11,030 nt of DNA from Limnohabitans sp. Rim8 (lineage in GTDB: Bacteria; Pseudomonadota; Gammaproteobacteria; Burkholderiales; Burkholderiaceae_C), in NCBI GenBank assembly GCA_945877725.1, contig CAMDXR010000076.1, positions 1 through 11,030 of the forward strand, read 5' to 3'. Under the pieces are notes generated by a model. It searched no databases and was not told the DNA's origin. It saw only the letters and a list, made by a program, of their open reading frames with translations. Shown here piece by piece: positions 1 to 6,763 of the stretch. Position 1 is the first letter of the stretch, and each line of letters starts with the position of its first letter. The translations under genes and the position numbers were made by a program.

Positions 1-737
1 GCCTTGATTTGCGGGGGAACCCCGGTCAGCGCCAAATCCTGCTCGGCGACCTCGTTTAAGACCTCTTGAGCTTGTGCCGCATGGGCGGCACTGCGGGCAA
101 AAGTGTCCCGGAAAGCGGGCAAAGTCTCGGCCAAAGCTGGCAATAGTCGGGCACGGATGCGGTTGCGGGTGAAGTTTTCATCGTTGTTGGTCGGGTCTTC
201 TGTCCAATATTGACCCTGTTCCTTGAGCCAGTCTCGTAAAAATTGGCCCGGAACATGCAACAAGGGGCGGTGCCAGTGCAAGCCCTGACGCTGCCAATGT
301 GCAGGCATGCTGGCCAGGCCGGGCAAACCAGCCCCCCTGGACAGGGCAATAATCAAGGTTTCAATCTGGTCGTCGGCGTGTTGGGCCACGGCCACATCGC
401 TCACATCGGGCCATTGGGCACGGACGGTTTCGGCCAGCGCGAGGTAACGGGCTTTGCGGGCAGCGTCTTCGGGGCTTTGGCCTGGGGCATGCCCGGCGTT
501 CACCCGGCACACAGCCAAAGGCACGTCAATGGCGTGGCAAAAGGCATGACAATGCCGCTCAAAATCATCGGCTGCTTCTTGCAAGCCGTGGTGAATGTGC
601 ACCGCCCTCACCTGCCCTGGCCAACGCTGGGCACAGACGAGCAAGAGGGCTGTGGAGTCGGCCCCGCCACTGAATGCCACCGCAAAAGGAAGGCCCGGGC
701 TGAAATCAGCCAAGGCCTGTTCGAGGGTTTGAGCCAT
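1..737 (-). CDS. tilS: tRNA(Ile)-lysidine synthase TilS, 3' end cut off by window
   Basis: TilS uses ATP to attach lysine to C34 of tRNA-Ile2 (CAU anticodon) in the cytoplasm, giving lysidine, so that the tRNA reads AUA as Ile. The visible 245 residues begin MAQTLEQALADF. They carry the N-type ATP-pyrophosphatase P-loop SGGADS (residues 23-28), HIHHGL (47-52), the family motif QHADDQIET, DPTNND, and the RNRIR segment (RNxxR) that ends the catalytic domain. The reading frame is still open at base 1, so the C-terminal tRNA-binding domains lie outside the window. ATG at 737 is the only ATG before an in-frame stop, which is the accA TAA at 771-773; I see no convincing SD sequence. The gap to accA is only 33 nt, so it is probably co-transcribed and translated after accA. 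The family assignment is essentially certain from the motifs. Confidence 0.95.
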   Translation of the reverse strand, partial: MAQTLEQALADFSPGLPFAVAFSGGADSTALLLVCAQRWPGQVRAVHIHHGLQEAADDFERHCHAFCHAIDVPLAVCRVNAGHAPGQSPEDAARKARYLALAETVRAQWPDVSDVAVAQHADDQIETLIIALSRGAGLPGLASMPAHWQRQGLHWHRPLLHVPGQFLRDWLKEQGQYWTEDPTNNDENFTRNRIRARLLPALAETLPAFRDTFARSAAHAAQAQEVLNEVAEQDLALTGVPPQIK

Positions 738-770
738 GGATAAAGCCGATGGGCTCAGCTGAATGCCGAC

Positions 771-1745
771 TTATTTGCCAGCTTTGGTGTCGGTAAAGCG
801 CCCATAGCTGTTCAGGCGCTCGTAGCGGCGATCCAGCAATTCTTTGGGTTTGAGATCGGCCACTTGACGCCAGGCGTCTCCCAATGCGCGCTTGAGGAAT
901 GAGACCATTTGATCGGTATCCCGATGAGCGCCGCCCACGGGTTCATTGACAATTTTGTCCACCAAACCCAGCGCCTTTAGGCGGTGAGCGGTAATGCCCA
1001 GTGCCTCAGCGGCCACTTCGGCTTTGTCGCTGGTTTTCCACAAAATAGAGGCGCAGCCCTCGGGGCTGATGACCGAGTAAACCGAATACTGGAGCATGAG
1101 CACTTGGTCGGCCACGGAAATGGCCAATGCCCCGCCCGAACCGCCCTCGCCAATGATGGTGGTGATGATGGGGACTTCGAGTTGGGCCATCTCAAAGATA
1201 TTGCGGCCAATGGCCTCGGACTGCCCACGCTCTTCGGCGTCAATCCCCGGGTAAGCGCCGGGCGTGTCCACAAAGGTGAACACCGGAAGCTTGAATTTTT
1301 CGGCTGTCTTCATGAGGCGCAGGGCCTTGCGGTAGCCCTCTGGTTTGCTCATGCCAAAGTTGCGCAAGGTGCGCTCTTTGGTGTCGCGCCCCTTTTGCTG
1401 GCCCAAAACCATGCAAGCTTGACCGTTGAAGCGGGCCAGGCCACCCACAATCGACAAGTCGTCGGCAAAGTGCCGGTCGCCGTGCATCTCAACAAAGTCT
1501 GTAAAGATGCCGTTGATGTAGTCCAAGGTGTAAGGACGCTCGGTGTGCCGGGCAATTTTGGTGATCTGCCAAGGGGTCAAATCACTGTAGATGTCTTTGG
1601 TCAGTTGCTGGCTTTTCTTGCTCAGTTGGTCGATTTCAAGGGTGATGTCCACCGCCGACTCGCTTTGCACATAACGCAGCTCTTCGATCTTGGCTTCGAG
1701 TTCGGCAACGGGTTGCTCAAAGTCGAGAAAGGTTTTTTTGGCCAA
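771..1745 (-). CDS. accA: Acetyl-CoA carboxylase carboxyltransferase subunit alpha
   Basis: This is the alpha subunit of the carboxyltransferase of acetyl-CoA carboxylase. With AccD it moves the carboxyl group from carboxybiotin-AccB to acetyl-CoA, giving malonyl-CoA for fatty acid synthesis. The 324-residue protein matches the usual length (about 320). It has the N-terminal helical region, EMHGDRHFADD (about 86-96), GQQKGRDTKER, the crotonase-fold signature TPGAYPGIDAEERGQ (161-175) and the oxyanion-hole loop GEGGSGGA (199-206). The start is TTG, not ATG: it encodes the usual MAKKTFLDFE beginning and lies six to seven bases after a strong AGAGGAG. The fourth to seventh codons contain a run of seven A. 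It sits 45 nt behind the glycosylase gene and 33 nt ahead of tilS, inside the cysS operon. Confidence 0.98.
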   Translation of the reverse strand: MAKKTFLDFEQPVAELEAKIEELRYVQSESAVDITLEIDQLSKKSQQLTKDIYSDLTPWQITKIARHTERPYTLDYINGIFTDFVEMHGDRHFADDLSIVGGLARFNGQACMVLGQQKGRDTKERTLRNFGMSKPEGYRKALRLMKTAEKFKLPVFTFVDTPGAYPGIDAEERGQSEAIGRNIFEMAQLEVPIITTIIGEGGSGGALAISVADQVLMLQYSVYSVISPEGCASILWKTSDKAEVAAEALGITAHRLKALGLVDKIVNEPVGGAHRDTDQMVSFLKRALGDAWRQVADLKPKELLDRRYERLNSYGRFTDTKAGK

Positions 1746-1750
1746 GTTTT

Positions 1751-1758
1751 ACTCCTCT
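1751..1758 (-). promoter_or_regulatory. Strong ribosome binding site fixing the TTG start of accA
   Basis: On the minus strand AGAGGAGT stands just upstream of the TTG at 1745. It is the strongest SD sequence in the left block and makes TTG the credible start; no ATG gives the conserved N-terminus. A weak initiation codon with a strong SD may set the AccA level relative to its operon neighbours (inference). Confidence 0.75.
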
Positions 1759-1790
1759 GTTCAAAACCGGGTGGACGCCTCGTCCAGCCC

Positions 1791-2441
1791 TCAATAGGCG
1801 ACGGGCACGGGGTCCAGCGAGCGCCAAATATACCAAGTTGCAACGGTCGCATACGGACTCCAGGCCTGGGCCACCTCACGGGCGTCGCTGCGGCTGACCG
1901 GTTCGCCCGAAAAATAGTTGCGGCTGATGCCATTGATCAGGCCCACATCGTCCAGTGGCAAGACGTTGGGTCGCAACAGGTGGAAGATCAAAAACATCTC
2001 GGCCGTCCAACGGCCAATGCCCCGAATCGCCACCAGTTCGTCAATGATGGCCTCGTCGTCCATCTCTTGCCAGGCCTTAACGTGGACAGTGCCCGAGCTG
2101 AAATGCATGGCCAGATCCACCAGATATTCCACTTTTCGGGCCGAAAGACCGGCTGCCCGCATGTCATCCACCCTGAGCTTGAGGACTGCGGCGGGATTGA
2201 GCCGCTTGGTGAGTGCCGAAAACCGATCCCAAACCGTTTGCGCAGCCTTGACCGAGATTTGTTGCCCGACGATGGAGCGCGCCAAGGTGATGAAAGCATC
2301 GCCACGGGTTTCCAAAATGGCGTCGCCAAACTGGGGAATCAGCTTTTTCATGACCCGGTCCTTGCGCGACAAGTGCGCACAGGCTTCTGCCCAATATTCA
2401 GGCGTCATGGGGACCACAGCAGGAGGTACGGCCACGCTCAC
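1791..2441 (-). CDS. AlkA-type DNA-3-methyladenine glycosylase (HhH-GPD family)
   Basis: This monofunctional base-excision enzyme is predicted to cut alkylated purines such as 3-methyladenine from DNA. It has 216 residues from the GTG start. Visible parts are LARSIVGQQISVKAA (about 53-67), typical of the AlkA/MAG core; the helix-hairpin-helix LVAIRGIGRWTAE (136-148); and PLDD, whose second Asp (165) aligns with catalytic Asp238 of E. coli AlkA. It is shorter than E. coli AlkA (282) and lacks room for the extra N-terminal domain, so it is nearer to compact Mag-type enzymes. There are no FeS-cluster cysteines, which argues against EndoIII/MutY. The frame is open to a TTG at 2456. I chose GTG at 2441 because GGGAGG lies seven bases upstream and the start overlaps the cysS stop by four bases, typical of translational coupling. 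An ATG at 2408 is a weaker alternative. Confidence 0.9.
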   Translation of the reverse strand: MSVAVPPAVVPMTPEYWAEACAHLSRKDRVMKKLIPQFGDAILETRGDAFITLARSIVGQQISVKAAQTVWDRFSALTKRLNPAAVLKLRVDDMRAAGLSARKVEYLVDLAMHFSSGTVHVKAWQEMDDEAIIDELVAIRGIGRWTAEMFLIFHLLRPNVLPLDDVGLINGISRNYFSGEPVSRSDAREVAQAWSPYATVATWYIWRSLDPVPVAY

Positions 2442-3829
2442 TGTTTGGCCTCCCAAGTGGTGCCTGTCGCCGAATCTTTTAAAACGATGCCTTTTTCGAG
2501 CAAGTCTTTGCGTATGCGGTCGGCCTCGGCAAAGTTTTTGCTGGCTTTGGCCTCTGCGCGGGCCTGAATTTGCGCTTGAATGGCCGCTTCGTCCAAACCG
2601 GCACCCGATTGCAAATAAGTGGTGGGGTCGGTTTGCAGCAAACCGAGCAAGCCGCCCAAAGCCTTGAGCAAACCAGCCCGCTCGGCTGACCCACTTCGAT
2701 TGACCTCTCCGGCCAGTTCAAACAGCACGGCCACGGCTTCGGGGGTGCCAAAGTCTTCGTCCATAGCGGCCTTGAAGCGGGCCGCCAACGGGTCTTGCCA
2801 ATCGATCGGATGCGTTTGAGCGTCTGGCGGCACGGCCTGCAGGGCGGTGTAGAGCCGCTTCAAGGCCCCTTTGGCATCACTCAGGTGCACATCGCTGTAA
2901 TTGAGCGAGCTGCGGTAATGGCTTCTGACGATGAAAAACCGAATGGTTTCAGCATCGAATTCTTTGAGGACATCGCGAATGGTAAAAAAGTTACCCAGGC
3001 TTTTGGACATTTTTTCGTTGTCCACATTGATAAAGCCGTTGTGCATCCAGAAGCGCGCCAAGGGTTGGCCGTTGGCCCCCTCACTTTGGGCGATTTCGTT
3101 TTCGTGGTGTGGAAACTGCAAATCGGCCCCACCCCCATGAATGTCAAAGGTCTGACCCAGCAACTCGCAGGCCATGGCAGAGCATTCAATGTGCCAGCCA
3201 GGGCGACCCGTACCAAATGGGCTGGCCCATTTAACGTCTTCGGGCTCGGTGGGTTTGGCAGTTTTCCAGAGCACAAAATCAAGCGGGTCGTGCTTGGCGC
3301 CCTCATCGGTGCTCACGGCCACGCGCTCGCCGGCATTGAGCTCGTCCAGCGACTTGCCAGACAACTTGCCGTAACCCTGAAATTTGCGCACCGCGTAGTT
3401 CACATCCCCGTTGCCGGAACGGTAAGCCAAGCCTTTGTCTTCCAGTGTGCCAATCATGCGCAACATTTGGGGCACGTAATCGGTGGCGCGGGGTTCGTGC
3501 TGGGGCCGCTCAATGCCCAGTGCATCTGCGTCTTGGTGCAAGGCGTCGATCATGCGGTCGGTCAAATTGCGGATGGTTTCACCGTTTTCGAGCGCGCGTT
3601 TGATGATTTTGTCATCGATGTCGGTCACATTGCGGACATAAGTGACTTGAAAGCCGCTGGCCCTGAGCCAGCGTTGCACCACGTCAAAAGCGATCATGGA
3701 TCGGGCATGGCCCAGATGGCAAAGGTCATAGACCGTCATGCCACAAACGTACATGCGCACATGGCCCGGTTGGAGGGGCGAAAACTCGGCGACAGCCCGG
3801 TTGAGGGTGTTGAAAATGCGCAGACTCAT
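2438..3829 (-). CDS. cysS: Cysteinyl-tRNA synthetase
   Basis: Class I aminoacyl-tRNA synthetase that charges tRNA-Cys in the cytoplasm. The 463-residue length is normal for bacteria. The HIGH motif appears as HLGH (38-41) and the KMSKS loop is intact (273-277). The zinc site that selects cysteine is complete: Cys29, Cys216, His241 and Glu245, with the same spacing as Cys28/Cys209/His234/Glu238 of E. coli. DIDDKI (about 70-75) and the helical C-terminal tRNA-binding part are also present. ATG at 3829 gives the standard MSLRIFNTL start; there is no strong SD sequence. It is the first gene of the minus-strand operon, divergent from the TPR gene, and its stop overlaps the start of the glycosylase gene. 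Confidence 0.98.
   Translation of the reverse strand: MSLRIFNTLNRAVAEFSPLQPGHVRMYVCGMTVYDLCHLGHARSMIAFDVVQRWLRASGFQVTYVRNVTDIDDKIIKRALENGETIRNLTDRMIDALHQDADALGIERPQHEPRATDYVPQMLRMIGTLEDKGLAYRSGNGDVNYAVRKFQGYGKLSGKSLDELNAGERVAVSTDEGAKHDPLDFVLWKTAKPTEPEDVKWASPFGTGRPGWHIECSAMACELLGQTFDIHGGGADLQFPHHENEIAQSEGANGQPLARFWMHNGFINVDNEKMSKSLGNFFTIRDVLKEFDAETIRFFIVRSHYRSSLNYSDVHLSDAKGALKRLYTALQAVPPDAQTHPIDWQDPLAARFKAAMDEDFGTPEAVAVLFELAGEVNRSGSAERAGLLKALGGLLGLLQTDPTTYLQSGAGLDEAAIQAQIQARAEAKASKNFAEADRIRKDLLEKGIVLKDSATGTTWEAKQ
2449..2454 (-). promoter_or_regulatory. Ribosome binding site inside the end of cysS, for the glycosylase gene
   Basis: GGGAGG on the minus strand lies within the last codons of cysS, seven bases before GTG at 2441. 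The GTG and the cysS TGA overlap (GTGA). This decides the start of the glycosylase and suggests that ribosomes finishing cysS re-initiate there. Confidence 0.7.
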
Positions 3830-3912
3830 GTCAGATTTATGAAATTTTGAACCAAAAACAAAGCAACAAAAACCTCAACCCAAAAACTGGTCAGAAGAAA
3901 AAGAAACGGGAA

Positions 3913-3940
3913 ATTTAACCGGGAGTGGGGATGCCGTAAA
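3913..3940 (-). promoter_or_regulatory. Possible promoter of the cysS operon
   Basis: On the minus strand TTTACG (3940-3935) and TTAAAT (3918-3913) are 16 bp apart, each matching four of six consensus positions. The transcript would carry a leader of roughly 75 nt that is rich in T (U) with long pyrimidine runs. Weak matches; other AT-rich hexamers nearer to cysS are possible. Confidence 0.3.
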
Positions 3941-3967
3941 CAGGTGGCAATGGGTCTTGCAAGTGGC

Positions 3968-3995
3968 TTGGTGGCCAGAAGGCCTCCGCTACAAT
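3968..3995 (+). promoter_or_regulatory. Sigma70-type promoter for the TPR-ppiA-ppiB-lpxH block
   Basis: TTGGTG (3968-3973), a 16-bp spacer and TACAAT (3990-3995, five of six matches) precede the first gene of the block. The -10 box is good, the -35 box weak. The spacer holds a small GGCC-AGAA-GGCC inverted repeat (3973-3984). Predicted start near 4002, giving a leader of about 68 nt. Confidence 0.5.
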
Positions 3996-4069
3996 GACCC
4001 TTCAGTATATCCCCCTCAAGGCCCCGGATACCAGTTTTGGGGAGCCCGGATTCGATACTTTTGGCACGC

Positions 4070-4582
4070 ATGCAATCTCTTCTAACTTTCGTCTTGTCTT
4101 GCCTTTTGCTGGCCTTCAGTGCCAGCGCCAAAGCGGATATTTACAGCGAGGTCAACCGCCTCGTGTTGGCAGAGCAATGGTCATCTGCCCAAAGCCAAGC
4201 CGAAAAGCATCTGAAGACCCAACCCACAGACCCTCAGATGCGTTTATTGCTCAGCCGCATCCAAGACGGCCAAGGTCAGGCCGCCGCCGCCATGGCAACA
4301 TTGCAAACCCTGAGCCAATCCTTTCCTGAGTTGCCCGAACCCCACAACAACCTGGCCGCCCTGTTGGCCCGACAAAACCGCTATGCCGAGGCTTTGGTGT
4401 CGCTGCAAGCAGCCATTCGGGCACGCCCGGATTACGCGACGGCACTAGAAAATTTGGGCGATGTCTACCTGGCACTGGCCATAGAGGCGTACCAAAACGC
4501 CAACCGGGCCATGCCCTCGCAGCCTAGAACGACCAACAAACGGCTGGCGGTAGAGCAAGTCTTGAAGTCTTCGGCCCCCTGA
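4070..4582 (+). CDS. Secreted tetratricopeptide-repeat (TPR) protein
   Basis: Function not known. The 170-residue protein begins with a clear signal peptide: a short start, a hydrophobic core LLTFVLSCLLLAFSA, then SASAKA before DIYSEV, a type I signal peptidase pattern. No Cys follows the core in a lipobox, so it is probably soluble in the periplasm. Helical TPR-like units follow. One lies near EQWSSAQSQAEKHLKTQP. A second runs from ELPEPHNNLAALLARQ to EALVSLQAAIRARP, with the N-L-A-L / Y-A-A-L / A-P pattern of TPR. A third begins DYATALENLGDVYLALA. TPRs normally mediate protein-protein contacts. The frame is open back to a TTG at 4037, but ATG at 4070 puts the signal peptide at the N-terminus; no SD sequence is obvious. 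As first gene before two cyclophilins and lpxH, an envelope-assembly role is a reasonable guess only. Confidence 0.8.
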   Translation: MQSLLTFVLSCLLLAFSASAKADIYSEVNRLVLAEQWSSAQSQAEKHLKTQPTDPQMRLLLSRIQDGQGQAAAAMATLQTLSQSFPELPEPHNNLAALLARQNRYAEALVSLQAAIRARPDYATALENLGDVYLALAIEAYQNANRAMPSQPRTTNKRLAVEQVLKSSAP

Positions 4583-4637
4583 ATTCACCCGTATTTATCC
4601 TTTTTCCCCTCACTTTTCTGTTTATGGGTTTGACCAC

Positions 4638-5327
4638 ATGAAGCGCACACTTTTTTTGAGAACCATCGCCTTGGCGATGACTTTGCCCCTTTTGCTGGCA
4701 CTCCCCCTCACGAGTCAAGCGCAATCTAGCGCAGTTCAAAAAGTGCGCATCAGCACCTCGGCAGGCGACATTGAAGCCGAGCTTTATGCCGACAAAGCCC
4801 CTAAAACCGTGGCCAATTTCTTGCAATACGTCAAAGACAAGCATTACGACGGCACCGTTTTTCACCGAGTCATCGCCAACTTCATGGTTCAAGGCGGCGG
4901 TTATGACGCGCAATACAAAGAGAAAAAAACCCGCCCGCCCGTGCAGCATGAGGGGCGCATGGCTTTGGCGGCGGGCCTGAAAAACACCACGGGCACATTG
5001 GCCATGGCCCGCACCAACGACCCTCAGTCGGCAACGGCCCAGTTCTTCATCAACGTGACGGACAACGCTTTTTTAGACCCCACCCCGATCCCTGATGGCG
5101 ATCCGGTGGCCAAGTTTGAGTACAACGGGCGCGTTTACGAGAACGTGGCCCGTGCACAACTGATAAATTCACCACAATTGTTCGGCTACACCGTTTTTGG
5201 CAAAGTCACGTCCGGCATGGACGTGGTCCAAAAAATCAGGACCACCCCCACAGGTGCGGGCGGTCCTTTTCCCTCCGATGTTCCCAAGACACCGGTCTTC
5301 ATTCAATCTGTTACTTTGTTGAAATAA
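4638..5327 (+). CDS. ppiA: Periplasmic peptidyl-prolyl cis-trans isomerase (cyclophilin type)
   Basis: Cyclophilins catalyse cis-trans isomerisation of X-Pro bonds during folding. The N-terminus is a signal peptide: KR, a hydrophobic stretch through LALPLTSQA, with cleavage likely after SQA, so it acts in the periplasm. The core shows GDIEAELYADKAPKTVANF, then FHRVIANFMVQGG with the catalytic Arg and the Phe, Met and Gln of the proline pocket, and ATAQFFINVTDNAFLD. It is 229 residues long, more than the usual 190. Between NAFLD and GYTVFGKV there are 35 residues (148-182) where E. coli PpiA, from memory, has about six. It lies 55 nt after the TPR gene and three bases before ppiB. The start has no clear SD sequence but is fixed by the signal peptide. 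Confidence 0.92.
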   Translation: MKRTLFLRTIALAMTLPLLLALPLTSQAQSSAVQKVRISTSAGDIEAELYADKAPKTVANFLQYVKDKHYDGTVFHRVIANFMVQGGGYDAQYKEKKTRPPVQHEGRMALAAGLKNTTGTLAMARTNDPQSATAQFFINVTDNAFLDPTPIPDGDPVAKFEYNGRVYENVARAQLINSPQLFGYTVFGKVTSGMDVVQKIRTTPTGAGGPFPSDVPKTPVFIQSVTLLK

Positions 5328-5330
5328 ATC

Positions 5331-5837
5331 ATGAGCCATCCTCAAGTTGAACTGCACATCACCGGTTACGGCGTTATTACCCTCGAACTGGATGCTGAAA
5401 AAGCCCCCAAATCGACCGAAAACTTTCTGGCTTATGTGAACAAAGGCCATTACAACAACACCATTTTTCACCGCGTGATTCCTGGTTTCATGGTCCAAGG
5501 CGGCGGTTTTGAGCCCGGCATGTCGCAAAAGCCCACAGATGCCACCATCGAAAACGAAGCCAACAACGGCCTGAAAAACACCGAGTACACCGTGGCCATG
5601 GCCCGCACCTCGGCACCTCACTCCGCCACGGCTCAGTTTTTCATCAACGTGGCTGACAACGGCTTTTTGAACCACACCGCACCCTCCATGCAAGGCTGGG
5701 GTTATGCCGTGTTCGGCAAAGTGGTCAAGGGCACCGAAGTGGTTGACCAAATCAAGGCCGTCAAAACAGGCAGCAAAGGCGGCCACGGCGATGTGCCCAA
5801 AGAAGACGTCGTGATCGAAAAAGCCGTCGCGCTTTAA
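5331..5837 (+). CDS. ppiB: Cytoplasmic peptidyl-prolyl cis-trans isomerase B (cyclophilin type)
   Basis: This 168-residue cyclophilin has no signal peptide, so it is the cytoplasmic counterpart of the gene just upstream. It spans little more than the single domain: GVITLELDAEKAPKSTENF, FHRVIPGFMVQGGGF with catalytic Arg, ATAQFFINVADNGFL, then WGYAVFGKVVKG and the C-terminal strand. Length equals that of typical bacterial PpiB (about 164). It begins three bases after the ppiA stop, with no good SD sequence, and ends 12 bases before lpxH, so it is probably translated by coupled re-initiation in one operon. The strong likeness to ppiA in the core, with extra parts only in ppiA, suggests an old tandem duplication. 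Confidence 0.95.
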   Translation: MSHPQVELHITGYGVITLELDAEKAPKSTENFLAYVNKGHYNNTIFHRVIPGFMVQGGGFEPGMSQKPTDATIENEANNGLKNTEYTVAMARTSAPHSATAQFFINVADNGFLNHTAPSMQGWGYAVFGKVVKGTEVVDQIKAVKTGSKGGHGDVPKEDVVIEKAVAL

Positions 5838-5849
5838 ATCCCTGAAGCC

Positions 5850-6686
5850 ATGTCGGCCGATCAGCGCACCACACCGCCGAACTTCGGCCTGCTGACAGCG
5901 CCCGCGACATGGAAAACCGTGGACCTGATCTCGGACCTGCATTTGCAGGCTTCCGAGACAGCCACTTTTGAAGCTTGGCGAGACTTCATGGAGAGCACCC
6001 CGGCCCAAGCGGTGTTGATTCTGGGTGACCTGTTTGAAGTCTGGGTTGGCGACGATGCCACCGAGCAAGACCCGTTTTTGCAGTCTTGCGCCGAAGTTTT
6101 GCAGCGGGCGTCACAGCGCATGCACTTGGCTTTCATGCCCGGAAATCGGGATTTTTTGGTCGGCCCCGACTTTTTATCCCGCTGCGGGGTTCAAGCTTTG
6201 TCAGACCCCACCGTGCTGGCGTTGGCTTCATCGCGCCTTTTGCTCACCCATGGCGACGCCCTTTGCCTGGACGACAAACCTTATCAAGCCTTCAGGCTGC
6301 AAGCCCGCAGCCCTGAATGGCAGCAGCAATTTTTGGCCAAGCCCTTGGCCGAACGTGAAGAATTTGCCCGCAGCTTGCGCGCGCTGAGTGAGTCACAAAA
6401 ACACCAAGGCATGGCCTTTGCCGACGCCGACCCCGAAATGAGTCTTTTTTGGTTGACCCAAACCCAATCAGACCGATTGATTCATGGCCACACCCACCGC
6501 CCTGCGGACCATCTCTTGGGCAGCACGCAACGCCATGTATTGAGTGATTGGTCACTGGACCACGCCCCTTTGCGGGCGCAGGTGTTCCGACTGCAAAGTG
6601 ACGGCAGCCTGACTCGGGTGGATTGGCTTCAGCACCTCAAGCAGCACCAGCCTGCGAATGAAGCGGCAGGCCCCTTGAAAACATGA
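5850..6686 (+). CDS. lpxH: UDP-2,3-diacylglucosamine diphosphatase LpxH
   Basis: LpxH hydrolyses UDP-2,3-diacylglucosamine to lipid X and UMP at the inner face of the cytoplasmic membrane, the fourth step of lipid A synthesis. All calcineurin-like metallophosphatase motifs are present for the two-metal (Mn) site: SDLHL (Asp29, His31), LGDLFEVWVGDD (Asp60), PGNRDF (Asn99), LTHGD (His134) and IHGHTHRP (His212, His214). The 278 residues exceed E. coli LpxH (240). The excess is about 20 residues before the first motif and a tail after the domain that looks disordered. It follows ppiB after 12 nt and is the last gene before a strong terminator. LpxH marks a Gram-negative with lipid A, in line with a betaproteobacterium. 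Confidence 0.95.
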   Translation: MSADQRTTPPNFGLLTAPATWKTVDLISDLHLQASETATFEAWRDFMESTPAQAVLILGDLFEVWVGDDATEQDPFLQSCAEVLQRASQRMHLAFMPGNRDFLVGPDFLSRCGVQALSDPTVLALASSRLLLTHGDALCLDDKPYQAFRLQARSPEWQQQFLAKPLAEREEFARSLRALSESQKHQGMAFADADPEMSLFWLTQTQSDRLIHGHTHRPADHLLGSTQRHVLSDWSLDHAPLRAQVFRLQSDGSLTRVDWLQHLKQHQPANEAAGPLKT

Positions 6687-6693
6687 TTTTAAA

Positions 6694-6727
6694 AAAACGG
6701 TCACCTTCAAGTGACCGTTTTCTTTTT
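6694..6727. terminator. Rho-independent terminator, probably bidirectional
   Basis: AAAACGGTCAC (6694-6704) and GTGACCGTTTT (6711-6721) form an 11-bp perfect stem with a six-base loop, followed by CTTTTT on the plus strand. On the minus strand the stem is followed by a T run made by the A run at 6691-6697. It lies eight bases after the lpxH stop and about 37 bases beyond the end of the convergent DUF349 gene, so it can end both transcripts. Confidence 0.88.
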
Positions 6728-6763
6728 CGGCGGGCAAGAACCCGGCCTTTGTCGTCGCTCAGC

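Noticed and set aside
984..2567. Plus-strand open frame of 527 codons opposite accA and the glycosylase
   Set aside because: It lies antisense to two certain genes, crosses both of them and has no recognisable domain; long antisense frames are common in such GC-rich coding DNA.
2795..3850. Plus-strand open frame of 351 codons opposite cysS
   Set aside because: It mirrors cysS, whose motifs are complete; composition of the product is typical of a shadow frame.
4037..4069. TTG at 4037 as start of the TPR protein
   Set aside because: It would place 11 polar residues before a signal peptide that fits perfectly from ATG at 4070, and has no SD sequence.
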